From Chloroflexota bacterium (GTDB lineage: Bacteria; Chloroflexota; UBA6077; SHYK01), in the NCBI GenBank assembly GCA_035652535.1, contig DASRDP010000104.1, positions 1 through 64,000 of the forward strand: a DNA stretch of 64,000 nucleotides, read 5' to 3'. Below, one piece after another: positions 27,971 through 40,015 of this stretch. A program made the translations under genes and the position numbers. A model generated the notes under the pieces. That model searched no databases, was not told the origin of the DNA, and worked only from the letters and a program-made list of their open reading frames with translations. Each line of letters begins with the position of its first letter. Position 1 is the stretch's first letter.

Positions 27971-29307
27971 CCGGTCGCCAGGCGGCCACCGCCAGCGGGA
28001 CACGCCTCGCACGCGCGAGCGTCACACCAGCCCCGGTAGATCGCAATCAAACCCTGCTGCCGGACCGCGGTCATGCGCACGACGCGCGCATGGGGACCGA
28101 GGATCTGGCTCGCCATGTGGCGCGTGATCTGGTTGCTCGCGAGGGGCGCATGGGCGAGGAGCGCGTCCGTCGCCGCCGCGGCGAGCGCCTCATCGCCGGA
28201 TCGGCGAGCTGTCGCCCCGACCCAGGGCAGGAGGACGTTCACGACGATGTCCGCCGCCCGCTGCCGTCCGATGAGCGCGCCAGGGCGCGCGAGGGGACGC
28301 GCGAAATCCGCGTGCGCCCGCCAGTAGTCGCCCTCGCCGGTCCGAAGGAGGAGGGCGTCGAGCCCGGCCGCGGCCTTCCCGGGCGCGCGCTCTGTCAGCA
28401 ATGCGCGGACGTGCCGGTCGAGCGGCCACCGAGCGACGTCCGCCGCGAGAGCGGCCGCGGCCGCGACCCGGCGCGCCGGGTGATTGACGGGCCGGACGCC
28501 CACCCACCGCCACCCCAGCCCCCGCCTGGGTCCGGAGCGCCGCGCCTCGGCCCACGCGCGCTCGATAGCTCGCGCGTAGGCATCGGCGCCGACGCCGACG
28601 CCGCGCTGCGAGGGAAGGAGGCCCGCTTCACCGAAGAGCAGCGCATCCAACAGCAACGGATCGCACCGCGCGGTGAACTCCGCTTCGTGGACGCCGATGC
28701 GGTCGGCCAGGAGCCGAAAGGGGGAAGAATTCGCGGAGTATCCCAGCGCCCCGAGCACGCCCGCCCACAGAGCCTGTTCCTCGCCGACGATAGCGATGTC
28801 CGCCTCCAGTCTTGCGCTCTTGGCCTCGATGCGAGCCCGCCCAGCACGGTCCAGGAGTTCAGCGGCCTCGGCAGGGGACAGGCAGGCGTGGACCGCTACG
28901 GGCGCCGCGCCAGACTGCCAGCGCCCAAGCTCCGCACGCAGCCACCCGGCGGGATACTGATCGGCGAGAGCCACCTCGGGAATCCCGCGCCCGTTCGCCG
29001 TGACCGCGCCCTGGCGCGCGTCGAGATGGAGCACGACGTGGAGCACCGTGCCCCCATAAACAGGGTCAGCGCCGTGCCCGTGCTGAACCCAGCCGCCCGA
29101 CCGCGTGTGGACCTCGACGTCTCCGCGCTCGACGCGGCCATCGATGGTAACCACCGCGCCCCGAAAGTCCGGGCCCCAGCTCCCATACCGCCGCCCCGGA
29201 TAGATCACGTGAACCTGCTGACCATCGCGAGCGCACAGCGAGCGGCCAACCTGGCGCTGCCAAAGCCAGGCGACAAACGCCTCCGGCGCGCGGAGCAGAA
29301 CCGTCAC
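27967..29307 (-). CDS. DUF2851 family protein
   Basis: A 446-residue protein of a widespread family without assigned function. Diagnostic parts are SWGPDFRGAVVTIDG, RGDVEVHTRSGGWVQHGH, GGTVLHVVLHLD and the C-terminal ASNQITRHMASQILG followed by GWCDARACEACPAG. The order P-D, about 15 residues, then E-V-H recalls the active-site layout of PD-(D/E)xK nucleases with K replaced by H, but that is only an idea. GTG 29307 overlaps the XRE gene stop in GTGA. It is the middle gene of a three-gene operon. Confidence 0.8.
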   Translation of the reverse strand: MTVLLRAPEAFVAWLWQRQVGRSLCARDGQQVHVIYPGRRYGSWGPDFRGAVVTIDGRVERGDVEVHTRSGGWVQHGHGADPVYGGTVLHVVLHLDARQGAVTANGRGIPEVALADQYPAGWLRAELGRWQSGAAPVAVHACLSPAEAAELLDRAGRARIEAKSARLEADIAIVGEEQALWAGVLGALGYSANSSPFRLLADRIGVHEAEFTARCDPLLLDALLFGEAGLLPSQRGVGVGADAYARAIERAWAEARRSGPRRGLGWRWVGVRPVNHPARRVAAAAALAADVARWPLDRHVRALLTERAPGKAAAGLDALLLRTGEGDYWRAHADFARPLARPGALIGRQRAADIVVNVLLPWVGATARRSGDEALAAAATDALLAHAPLASNQITRHMASQILGPHARVVRMTAVRQQGLIAIYRGWCDARACEACPAGGGRLATG

Positions 29308-29564
29308 GACGGCGGCCCTTCGCCGCCGATCGGGGGCTCGTCTGGCCGCGCCAGGTCGCCGTAGGAGACCCCCGCGCGCTCGGCCACGATGTCCAGGATC
29401 CGGACCGATGCGCCCCGCGGCGCATACAGCCCCGTCTCCCAGTCGCTGACCGTCTGCTGACGCACGCCAAGCTGCTTCGCGAATTCCTGCTGCGAGAGCC
29501 TCAGCGAGCGGCGCAGTCTGCGCACGGTCTCCGCCCGCCACGTTCGCCCGAGATGGCGACCCAT
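29304..29564 (-). CDS. XRE-family regulator, first gene of the DUF2851 operon
   Basis: An 86-residue DNA-binding protein. The helix-turn-helix spans about residues 22-48 (LSQQEFAKQLGVRQQTVSDWE), followed by two more helices of the Cro/C1 fold and a short Pro-rich tail. The ATG lies 6 bases after a TATACT box (29576-29571) with no Shine-Dalgarno, so the transcript is probably leaderless. A palindrome of ACACGG half-sites overlaps this box, suggesting that the protein represses its own operon. Its stop overlaps the start of the DUF2851 gene. Confidence 0.85.
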   Translation of the reverse strand: MGRHLGRTWRAETVRRLRRSLRLSQQEFAKQLGVRQQTVSDWETGLYAPRGASVRILDIVAERAGVSYGDLARPDEPPIGGEGPPS

Positions 29565-29570
29565 GGCGGG

Positions 29571-29596
29571 AGTATACACGGAACCGTGTAACACGG
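29571..29596. promoter_or_regulatory. Leaderless -10 box with overlapping palindromic operator
   Basis: On the minus strand TATACT (29576-29571) stands 6 bases before the XRE gene ATG. Overlapping and just upstream are TACACGG (29575-29581), CCGTGTA (29584-29590) and ACACGG (29591-29596). The first two form a 16-bp palindrome with centre AA, and the last two form a second palindrome, CCGTGT-A-ACACGG. Occupation would hide the -10 box. The divergent oxidoreductase gene (start 29655) could also be affected. Confidence 0.65.
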
Positions 29597-29654
29597 CGCG
29601 GGCCCGCGGGGTCTGGAGGACGGTCGGATGTATGCTTGGCGGGGAGGGGTGCAG

Positions 29655-30803
29655 ATGAGCGAGCGGGCCGACGTCGCGATTGTCGGCGGCGGTGTCATCG
29701 GGGCGAGCGTCGCATTCCACCTCGCCGAGCGGGGCATACGCGACGTCCTCATCATCGAGCGCTCCGCCCTGGGGTCCGGCTCGACGGGCCGCGCGGCAGG
29801 TGGCATCCGCCAGCAGTTCTCCACCGAGCTGAACTGCCGCATCTCCATGCTCAGCGTCGAGAAGCTCCTCTCCTTCGAGGAGACCACGGGCTGGGACCCG
29901 CGATTTCGCCAGGTCGGTTACCTCTTTCTCCTCACACGTCCCGAAGACTGGGCGCTCTTCCAACGCAACGCCGAGATGCAGCGGCGCCTCGGCCTCGACG
30001 TCCAGCTCCTCAGCGCGCACGCCGCGCAGCACATGGTGCCCGCGATCATGGTGGACGACGTGTTGGGAGCGACGTTCTGCCCGACGGACGGCCACGCCGA
30101 CCCCACCCAGGTATGCCTCGGGTACGCGTCAGCGGCGCGCGCGCGAGGTGTGCGAATCCTATCGGGCACGACGGTGACCGACGTCGGGCTGGAGGGCGGC
30201 CGAGTCGCATTTGTCGAGACCGATCACGGCCGTGTCGAAGCGCCGTTGGTGGTCGACACGGCAGGTCCGTGGTCCGCGCAGATCGCGGCGCTCGCCGGCA
30301 TCTCCATCCCGATCCAGCCCTACCGACGGCAGCTCTATTACATGGAGCGGCTGGCGACGATCCCGGAGTCAGCCCCGATGGTGGTGGACTTCGCATCGAG
30401 CATGTATTTCCGACCGGAGGGGCCCGGCATGCTGCTGGGCATGACCGACCGGAGCGAGCCCTCGAGCTTCAACATCAACACGGACGAGGCGTTTCTCGCC
30501 ATGCTCGTCGAGCATGCCGTTCGCCGCGTCCCGGCGCTCGAGGGGATGCGCATCATCCGCGGGTGGGCGGGCCTCTACGACGTGACGCCGGACGCGAACC
30601 CCATCATCGGCCGCGTCCCCGAGGTCGACGGATTCATCATCTCGGCCGGCTTCAGCGGCCACGGGTTCATGCACGCGCCCGCCGTCGGCCAGCTCGTCGC
30701 CGAGATCATCGTCGACGGAGCGGCGCATACCCTCGACCTGTCGCCCCTGTCGCTGGACCGATTCACCGCGGGGACGATAACCGCGGAGCAGAACGTCATC
30801 TGA
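29655..30803 (+). CDS. FAD-dependent amine/amino-acid oxidoreductase (DadA-like)
   Basis: A 382-residue flavoenzyme of the glycine/sarcosine/D-amino-acid oxidase group. The FAD-binding motif VAIVGGGVIGASVAFHLAERG is at residues about 6-26, followed by SGSTGRAAGGIRQQFS. The middle has DGHADPTQVCLGYASAARARG. The C-terminus has RIIRGWAGLYDVTPDANPIIG and AGFSGHGFMHAPAVGQLVAE, typical for this family. ATG 29655 follows GGGGAGGGG with good spacing. It is divergent from the XRE operon and converges with pheA, 2 bases between stops. The amine substrate is unknown. Confidence 0.88.
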   Translation: MSERADVAIVGGGVIGASVAFHLAERGIRDVLIIERSALGSGSTGRAAGGIRQQFSTELNCRISMLSVEKLLSFEETTGWDPRFRQVGYLFLLTRPEDWALFQRNAEMQRRLGLDVQLLSAHAAQHMVPAIMVDDVLGATFCPTDGHADPTQVCLGYASAARARGVRILSGTTVTDVGLEGGRVAFVETDHGRVEAPLVVDTAGPWSAQIAALAGISIPIQPYRRQLYYMERLATIPESAPMVVDFASSMYFRPEGPGMLLGMTDRSEPSSFNINTDEAFLAMLVEHAVRRVPALEGMRIIRGWAGLYDVTPDANPIIGRVPEVDGFIISAGFSGHGFMHAPAVGQLVAEIIVDGAAHTLDLSPLSLDRFTAGTITAEQNVI

Positions 30804-30805
30804 CG

Positions 30806-31915
30806 TTAGGGAAGAGGCGCGGTCGGGAGCGTCGCCGACTCGTCCACCGGCCATGACCCGAGCACCTTGAGATAGGCGGAGAGCGCCTTCAGCTCGGTGA
30901 GAGCCTCCGCGATGACCGCGTCCTGCTCGTGGCCGGCCAGCTCGACGAAGAAGATGTAGTCCCACGCCCGCCGGCGCGAGGGCCGGCTCTGGATGCTGCT
31001 CATGTTCACGCCGCGGCGTGCGAACACGTCGGCCACGTCGCGCAGCGCCCCGACGTGGTCGCGGATGCTGAAGAGAATGGCCGTCTTGTCGCGACCGGTG
31101 GGCGCGCTCGATGCCGTGCGGCCGATCACGTAGAAGCGCGTGTAGTTCGCGGCTAGGTCCTGGATGTCGCGCTCGAGGATGTTCAAGCCGTATTCGGCGG
31201 CCGCGAGAGCGGGGCCGATGGCCGCGCCCGTCCGGTCCTCGGCGGCCATGATGGCCGCGCGCGCCGTGCTGGCGGCGTCCACGATCTCGCACCCCGGAAG
31301 GTTCCGTGCGACCCAGCCGCGACACTGCGCCAGGGCGACGGGAATGGAGTAGACCGTGCGGACCTCTTCCCTGCTCGCCGCTCGCGAGAGGAGTTGCATG
31401 GAGATCGGGAGCACCACCTCCGAGCACACGCGCACGTCGGTGTCGACCAGGCTATCGAGGGTGAGGAGGATCGCGCCCTCGGTGGAGTTCTCGACGGGCA
31501 CGACGCCATAGTCGACGTGGCCGAGCTGCGTCTCGGTGAACACCTCGGGGATCGTGTCGAACGGCACGAACGTCGCGGACTCCCCGAACCGCTCGAGCGC
31601 CGCCTGGTGGGTGAAGGTCGCCGGCGGACCGAAGTACCCGACCCGAATCTCGCGCTCGAGCGCTCGGCACGCCGAGATCACCTGGCGGTAGATCGCCGCG
31701 AGGTGGGCATCGGTGAGGGGACCATCTCCCGCGAGCGCTCGTACGCGTTCGATGACGTCGCGCTCCCGATCGGGCGCGTACGCGCTCCGACGGGACGCCG
31801 TCTTGGTCGCGCCGATCTCCACGGCGATGCGCGCCCGCGCCTGCAAACGGCTCACGATCTCCGCGTCAAGTCGGTCGATGCGCTCGCGAGCCTCACGAAT
31901 CGTTGGGTCGTCCAC
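30806..31915 (-). CDS. pheA: Chorismate mutase/prephenate dehydratase (P-protein)
   Basis: A 369-residue bifunctional enzyme of phenylalanine synthesis. Residues about 1-90 are an AroQ chorismate mutase (IREARERIDRLDAEIVSRLQ). Residues about 95-275 are prephenate dehydratase, with YFGPPATFTHQAALERFG, VPVENSTEGAI and the catalytic TRF in AANYTRFYVIG. An ACT domain follows. Its usual ESRP Phe-binding motif reads QSRP here, so feedback control may differ. GTG 31915 is preceded by GGAG at 7 bases, and TATACT lies at 31946-31941 upstream on the same strand. Long antisense open frame upstream of this start is not part of the gene. Confidence 0.9.
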   Translation of the reverse strand: MDDPTIREARERIDRLDAEIVSRLQARARIAVEIGATKTASRRSAYAPDRERDVIERVRALAGDGPLTDAHLAAIYRQVISACRALEREIRVGYFGPPATFTHQAALERFGESATFVPFDTIPEVFTETQLGHVDYGVVPVENSTEGAILLTLDSLVDTDVRVCSEVVLPISMQLLSRAASREEVRTVYSIPVALAQCRGWVARNLPGCEIVDAASTARAAIMAAEDRTGAAIGPALAAAEYGLNILERDIQDLAANYTRFYVIGRTASSAPTGRDKTAILFSIRDHVGALRDVADVFARRGVNMSSIQSRPSRRRAWDYIFFVELAGHEQDAVIAEALTELKALSAYLKVLGSWPVDESATLPTAPLP

Positions 31916-32017
31916 GGGCAACTCCGTTCGCGTGCATCCCAGTATAGTGGCCCCGGTCGGCCAGACCCGCCCGTGGACGGGCGGCGCGCCATGCCAGCAG
32001 GGCATTCGCGGGCATGA

Positions 32018-35670
<3,653 letters not shown>

Positions 35671-35695
35671 CGCGCTCGATCCTCCAAATGGTGAT

Positions 35696-36547
35696 CTACG
35701 ACGCCGCGAGCTCGACGTCGCTCGTGCGGGCGGGCGACGGCTCTGGCTTCGCCGCCGCGTTCAGGCGCTCGGCGGCGCGGGTGATCGGACTCGCGAGCCA
35801 GTAGAGTCCGCCGACCAGGCCAGCGCCCCCGATGACGTTGCCGATCGTCACCGGCAGCAGGTTCTGCGCGTATCCGACCCAGGAGACCCCGTCGCCGTGG
35901 GGTTGAAACAGGGCGATTCCCATGAGGGTCATGTTGGCGATGCTGTGCTCGAACCCGGCGGCGACGAAGGCGAAGAGGCACCAGAAGATCAGCACCAGCT
36001 TGGCGGCGTCGCCGATGGGGCGCATGGCGCACCAGACGGCCAAACAGACCAGCCAGTTGGCGAGAATGCCCCGCGCCACGGCGGCTCCGAACGGGAGAGC
36101 CATCTTGCCGGCCGCGACGGATTCGACCAGCGCCCTCTGCGGATCGCCGGCCAGCACGCCGGACTGCGCCACGAGCCACGCGAGCCCGAGCGACCCGATG
36201 AGATTGCCGACGTATGAGGTGCCCCAGATCGCGGCGAGCTGGCCCCAGGTCGCCCGCCCCGCCAGGGCGCCCGCCATGAGCGTCATCGCATTCCCGGTGA
36301 ACAGCTCGGACCCCGCGAAGATCACGAGGGCCAGCGCCCCTCCGAACGACGCCCCCATGACCACCTTGAGCATCGGGGAGCTGGCGGCGGAGAGCGGTCC
36401 CCCGACGACGAAGATGAATGCGATCCCAAGACCGACGTAGGCGCCGGCCAGACATGACAGGATCAGATACTGGACGACGGAGCGACTCAGGAGCGCGGCT
36501 TTCTTTTCCGCGGCTGCCATCACGCTGCCAAGGGTTTCTTCGATCAC
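35696..36547 (-). CDS. Formate/nitrite transporter (FNT) family channel
   Basis: A 283-residue protein with six to seven hydrophobic helices, the FNT size. Family stretches are the GAYVGLGIAFIFVVGGPL helix, GSELFTGNAMTLMAG (the conserved FTGN), GNLIGS and the FEHSIANMTLMGIALF segment with the conserved pore His. It carries nitrite or formate across the inner membrane. GTG 36547 is chosen because GGGAGGAG lies just before it. nirA follows immediately, so it most likely imports nitrite for assimilation. Confidence 0.9.
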   Translation of the reverse strand: MIEETLGSVMAAAEKKAALLSRSVVQYLILSCLAGAYVGLGIAFIFVVGGPLSAASSPMLKVVMGASFGGALALVIFAGSELFTGNAMTLMAGALAGRATWGQLAAIWGTSYVGNLIGSLGLAWLVAQSGVLAGDPQRALVESVAAGKMALPFGAAVARGILANWLVCLAVWCAMRPIGDAAKLVLIFWCLFAFVAAGFEHSIANMTLMGIALFQPHGDGVSWVGYAQNLLPVTIGNVIGGAGLVGGLYWLASPITRAAERLNAAAKPEPSPARTSDVELAAS

Positions 36548-36663
36548 GGCGCATCTCCTCCCGCTGGTGGGCTTCGACAGAAAGAGGGACGCCCGAGGCG
36601 TCTCCAAATCGGATTCGCTCGAGCGTCCCAGTTGCCTGGCTCAGTCTGCTCGTCTTGGTCGCG

Positions 36664-36867
36664 TTAGCCGGTCGGCTCTCCAGTCCCCTCCGGGCCGTCG
36701 TCTCGGCGCGCCTGCATGCTCGGACGCCACTCGTGCTCGACGGCGAAGACGACCACGCGGCCGTCCTTGATGACTCCGCGGAAGCTCCCGTATCGGCAGC
36801 GGCGGATCTCGTCGGCGTACCGCGTGATCAACGACTGCAGATCCATCTCGGGATTCACGTCAGCCAC
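36664..36867 (-). CDS. Small YezD/DUF2292-like protein
   Basis: A 67-residue protein. The part IRRCRYGSFRGVIKDGRVVVFAVEHEWRP matches the short DUF2292 (YezD) pattern, where a Y-G-S turn is followed by IxDGRVVxxE. Family members are often encoded near sulfite or nitrite assimilation genes, as here upstream of the FNT and nirA genes. GTG 36867 follows GGAGG with good spacing. The function is unknown; the C-terminal tail looks disordered. Confidence 0.65.
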   Translation of the reverse strand: MADVNPEMDLQSLITRYADEIRRCRYGSFRGVIKDGRVVVFAVEHEWRPSMQARRDDGPEGTGEPTG

Positions 36868-36993
36868 TCGCGGCCTCCGCGTTCGTCATGCCGAGACCTT
36901 ATCGCGCCGGCGCCCGTGGCTGGTATAGAAGAACAAACTAAAGAATCCCCGGATTCATTGGGCAGAATGTCTGAGGCCGGAAACGGCGCGGCC

Positions 36994-37749
36994 TCACCGG
37001 GTGTCAACGCGCACGCGGTCGTCCATCACGACCCAGCCGACGCCGGACTCGTCCGGCAGCACGACGAGCGCGAAGCCGTCTTCATCGCGGACGAACCGGA
37101 CCTGGTCGCCCGGCTCCAGCGTCGCCACCACATCACCATCGCTCGACACGGCATCGGTGTGATCCATCACTTGCAGCCAGGTAGCGGATACGACCTCAGC
37201 CGGCTGGGAAGGCGCGTCGGACGACGGCGACGGCGGCGAGATCGGCGCCGTGGTGGGCGGAGTGGCGGGCGCCGCCGGTATCGTCGGGTCCGTCGCCCGA
37301 GGACGAGCAGACGGCTCGGGCGTCGCAGCCGTCGCTTCCTCCAAATCAGGTTGAGCCACGCGACCGGCCGCCGTGGGCGGTCGCGGCGTCGCCGTGGGGG
37401 CGAGAGGGCGCGGGGTCGGCGACGGCGTGTGGGTCGCCGCCGGCTCGCTCGTCGGTGTCGCCGACGGCGTGGCGAACACGGTCGCCGTCGGCGTGGGCGA
37501 GCGGGAGCTCGTCGGCGACCCGGGGAGGCTCTCGCACGCGATGCCGTTGTGGTTCGCGTCCAGGTGGTTGGGATCCCCCGATCCCGAAGCCAGGAAGTAG
37601 GCTTGGGCCTCTTGCCAAGTTTGAAAGTCGCGGCAGTTCTTGTCCGCCGCGAAGAGCTCTCCTGCCTCGCCGGGCCACAATCCCGGGACCGTGGTCGCGA
37701 GGAGGAGCATGAGCGCGCCACGGGCAATTGGAAGGACAGGCGCCCGCAT
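36994..37749 (-). CDS. Secreted excalibur-domain protein with Pro/Thr-rich linker
   Basis: A 251-residue exported protein. A signal peptide ends near residue 30. Residues about 35-75 are an excalibur calcium-binding domain (NCRDFQTWQEAQAYF...DANHNGIACE, two Cys and a DxNxxG loop). Residues about 76-185 are a Pro/Thr/Ser/Ala-rich stalk. The last 65 residues look like a small SH3-like beta domain (GDVVATLEPGDQVRFVRDEDG). It probably sits in the cell envelope. A VTT membrane protein gene lies upstream in the same direction. Confidence 0.8.
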   Translation of the reverse strand: MRAPVLPIARGALMLLLATTVPGLWPGEAGELFAADKNCRDFQTWQEAQAYFLASGSGDPNHLDANHNGIACESLPGSPTSSRSPTPTATVFATPSATPTSEPAATHTPSPTPRPLAPTATPRPPTAAGRVAQPDLEEATAATPEPSARPRATDPTIPAAPATPPTTAPISPPSPSSDAPSQPAEVVSATWLQVMDHTDAVSSDGDVVATLEPGDQVRFVRDEDGFALVVLPDESGVGWVVMDDRVRVDTR

Positions 37750-37813
37750 CGTCGACCTCGAACCCGATTGGCGTGGATCGCGCGGCGGGTCGCGCCGCGC
37801 CAGCAGGAGCAGC

Positions 37814-38419
37814 TCAGCCCCAGCCTGCGAAGAAGACCCCTCCGAGCGCTGCCAGCAGCCAGAATCGCAGCGTCTTGCCCAGGAACGTGCTCACCAGAAA
37901 GATCCATAACGGCATGCGGGTCGCTCCCGCGACCATGCCCACCGCGTCGAAAAAGGGGTTGGGCACGATCGCAGCCAGAAAGATGACTGGCCCACCGAAC
38001 CGGCCCATCCACCGCTGGATCGCCGCGTACCAGCGATTCTCGGGGACCAGACGTCGCCCGCTGTACCCCAGCGCATAGCCGGTCAGCTCGCCGAGCGCGG
38101 CGGCGACGCCAGCGACGAGGGCGACCGCCCGCGGGTCCAGAAAGGTGCCGGCGAAGACGATCGCGGCGATATAGGGCACGGGAAGGATCAGCGAGGCGGT
38201 GGAGAGAAGAGTGACCAGGAATACCCCGAGGTACCCATAGCGGCCGAGGGCGTGGTAGTCGACGGGAAGGGCGATGATGGCGGCGGACATGCCCGCGACG
38301 GCCAGGGCCCACGCCATGGCCTGGAGCCGCGCTCCGCGGGTCGCAAACCTCGCGCTCCACGACGCCTGGAGCACGTGCACGGTCTCGCTCGTGGCCGCGG
38401 AGATTCCGTTGGCTTGCAC
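37814..38419 (-). CDS. VTT-domain (DedA/TVP38-like) membrane protein
   Basis: A 201-residue protein with about five hydrophobic segments. The core GYLGVFLVTLLSTASLILPVPYIAAIVFAG, then GELTGYALGYSGRR and FLAAIVPNPFFDAVGMVAGATRM, is typical for VTT/SNARE-associated proteins; the FxGR-like turn appears as YSGRR. These proteins scramble lipids or support membrane homeostasis. GTG 38419 is preferred because GAGGGA lies just before it, which removes a non-hydrophobic 32-residue extension. Confidence 0.8.
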   Translation of the reverse strand: MQANGISAATSETVHVLQASWSARFATRGARLQAMAWALAVAGMSAAIIALPVDYHALGRYGYLGVFLVTLLSTASLILPVPYIAAIVFAGTFLDPRAVALVAGVAAALGELTGYALGYSGRRLVPENRWYAAIQRWMGRFGGPVIFLAAIVPNPFFDAVGMVAGATRMPLWIFLVSTFLGKTLRFWLLAALGGVFFAGWG

Positions 38420-38566
38420 AGTCCATCCCTCGGGAACCGATCGGGGAGCGCTGGGCGCAATTCTAGTGTCGCCGGTCGCAGAATGGAAATAAGACTTCTC
38501 CAGGAAGCCCATCACGAATGGCTTATACGGTGACCGGAGGAGCTGCCCCAGGGACGCCCCGCCACA

Positions 38567-38998
38567 TCAGCGGCGGTGGCGGCCCTCGATCTGGGACAGG
38601 CGCTCGATGTTTTCGACCTCGTCCGGGTCCGGGCGCTCCACGGCGAACCAGGCGTCGAGTATGGCGCGCGCTGCCTCCACCGTGAGCAGCCGCGAGCTCA
38701 GCACCAGGACGTTGGCGTCGTTCCACCTGCGCGCCCCGGTCGCGATCCACGGGTCCCACACGAGCGCGGCGCGCACCCCCGGCACCTTGTTCGCCGCCAT
38801 CGCGGTTCCGGTCCCCGTCCAACAGAAGAGCACGCCCTGGTCAGCGGTCCCTTCCGCGACCGCGCTCGCGACCTTCACGGCCACCTCAGGCCACTGCGCT
38901 GGAGGCACGAGCTGCACGTCGTGGCCCCGCGCCCGCAGGTCGTCGACGACGGCGTCGGTCAGCTCGTTCGCGTCATCCGCGCCGACGAGAATACGCAC
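38567..38998 (-). CDS. RpiB/LacA/LacB family sugar-phosphate isomerase
   Basis: A 143-residue isomerase, the family size. It begins RILVGADDANELTDAVVDDLRARGHDV. The active region is GVLFCWTGTGTAMAANKVPGVRAAL with the catalytic Cys, and RRWNDANVLVLSSR carries the conserved N-D-A-N. The enzyme would interconvert ribose 5-phosphate and ribulose 5-phosphate or a related pair. The SDHAG motif of true RpiB reads ADDAN here, so the substrate may be different. GTG 38998 is 8 bases after the stop of the upstream DUF427 gene. Confidence 0.8.
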   Translation of the reverse strand: MRILVGADDANELTDAVVDDLRARGHDVQLVPPAQWPEVAVKVASAVAEGTADQGVLFCWTGTGTAMAANKVPGVRAALVWDPWIATGARRWNDANVLVLSSRLLTVEAARAILDAWFAVERPDPDEVENIERLSQIEGRHRR

Positions 38999-39006
38999 GG
39001 GGCGAC

Positions 39007-39813
39007 TCAGTCCCTCGACCAGCGCGTCTTCGGCCGCGGCTGGAGCTCCTCGTCCACGTAGAGCGCGTCAACGCGCTCGTTGAAGAAACAGAGGAGGCCC
39101 GCGACCTTCGGGCACTCGGGGATGGGCTCAGGGTAGCTCCAGACGATGTCGTCGAAGGTCTGATCGCCTACGCGCACGCTCCAATACGACGCGATGCCCT
39201 TGTATGGGCAGCGCGTGTGGGTGTCGGTGGGATGCAAGAGATCGAGGCGGACGTCCTCGGGCGGCAGATAGTAGCGCGTCGGCAATCCCGTCTCAAACAG
39301 CAGCCGCGGGCGATGGCTGTCGGCGACGGTGACGCCGCCCAGCACGACCCGCACGTGGCGCGTGCTCGCCAGCACGTCGACGCGCTTGTACGGATCCCGC
39401 GGATGGACGAAGACCTCTTCATCCTCCTCGTACCATGCGTCCATCGATGGCCAGTCGAACGCGATGTACTCGCTCATCTCGGGCCACTGTGGCGTCCCGG
39501 CGTTGAAGCGCCACGCGCCCTGCTCGGCGACGCGGCTCCCAGCCCGGACGTTCCAGAAGGTCGCTGTGCCCTTTTGCGCATCGGTCTCCGTGCGACCGGA
39601 CGGCACCAGAAGGTCCGTGCGCACGTCGCCGCGGGGAAAGTAGTAGACGGGGAGGTGGCCGCGCTCCCGAAAGAGCATGACGCGCCGGCTATCGGCGATC
39701 GTCTCGCCGGCGAACACCACGCGCACGCGCCGAGGGCTCGGCTCGGCGATCGCCCAGTAGTCCTCGGCGGAGGGCGGCCCGCCGTTGGTGAGAGGGACGG
39801 CAAGTTGGCTCAT
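39007..39813 (-). CDS. Tandem DUF427 domain protein
   Basis: A 268-residue protein made of two DUF427 copies. Copy 1 covers about residues 30-125 (RVRVVFAGETIADSRRVMLFRERGHLPVYYFPRGDVR). Copy 2 covers about 145-250 (HVRVVLGGVTVADSHRPRLLFETGLPTRYYLPPEDVRLDLL, then THTRCPYKGIASYWSV). Domains of this kind are small beta folds of unknown activity. GAGGAGC precedes ATG 39813. The next gene, an RpiB-like isomerase, starts 8 bases after its stop. Confidence 0.85.
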   Translation of the reverse strand: MSQLAVPLTNGGPPSAEDYWAIAEPSPRRVRVVFAGETIADSRRVMLFRERGHLPVYYFPRGDVRTDLLVPSGRTETDAQKGTATFWNVRAGSRVAEQGAWRFNAGTPQWPEMSEYIAFDWPSMDAWYEEDEEVFVHPRDPYKRVDVLASTRHVRVVLGGVTVADSHRPRLLFETGLPTRYYLPPEDVRLDLLHPTDTHTRCPYKGIASYWSVRVGDQTFDDIVWSYPEPIPECPKVAGLLCFFNERVDALYVDEELQPRPKTRWSRD

Positions 39814-39915
39814 CTCGTGCTCCTCGCGTGACTCGTTCAATCATATGCCGATCCAGCCGGCTTCGTTCCCCATTGTCCATAAGCAATTCCCACGGATTTC
39901 CGCTCCATTTTCTTA

Positions 39916-39956
39916 TCTAAGAATGGTCTAAGAGTAGGCCCGTTTTTCGATATAGT
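39916..39956 (+). promoter_or_regulatory. Promoter with 11-bp-spaced direct repeat before a binding-protein gene
   Basis: TATAGT at 39951-39956 is a likely -10 box about 60 bases before the ATG at 40016. The -35 position has no consensus but overlaps the second of two exact TCTAAGA copies (39916-39922 and 39927-39933). Their 11-base spacing is one helical turn, as at sites of OmpR/PhoB-type response regulators. Confidence 0.4.
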
Positions 39957-40015
39957 CGAACGAGACAGTCCAGCCGTCACCCGTCCGGCTCATCCCGCGA
40001 TGCGAGGGTCTGAAC

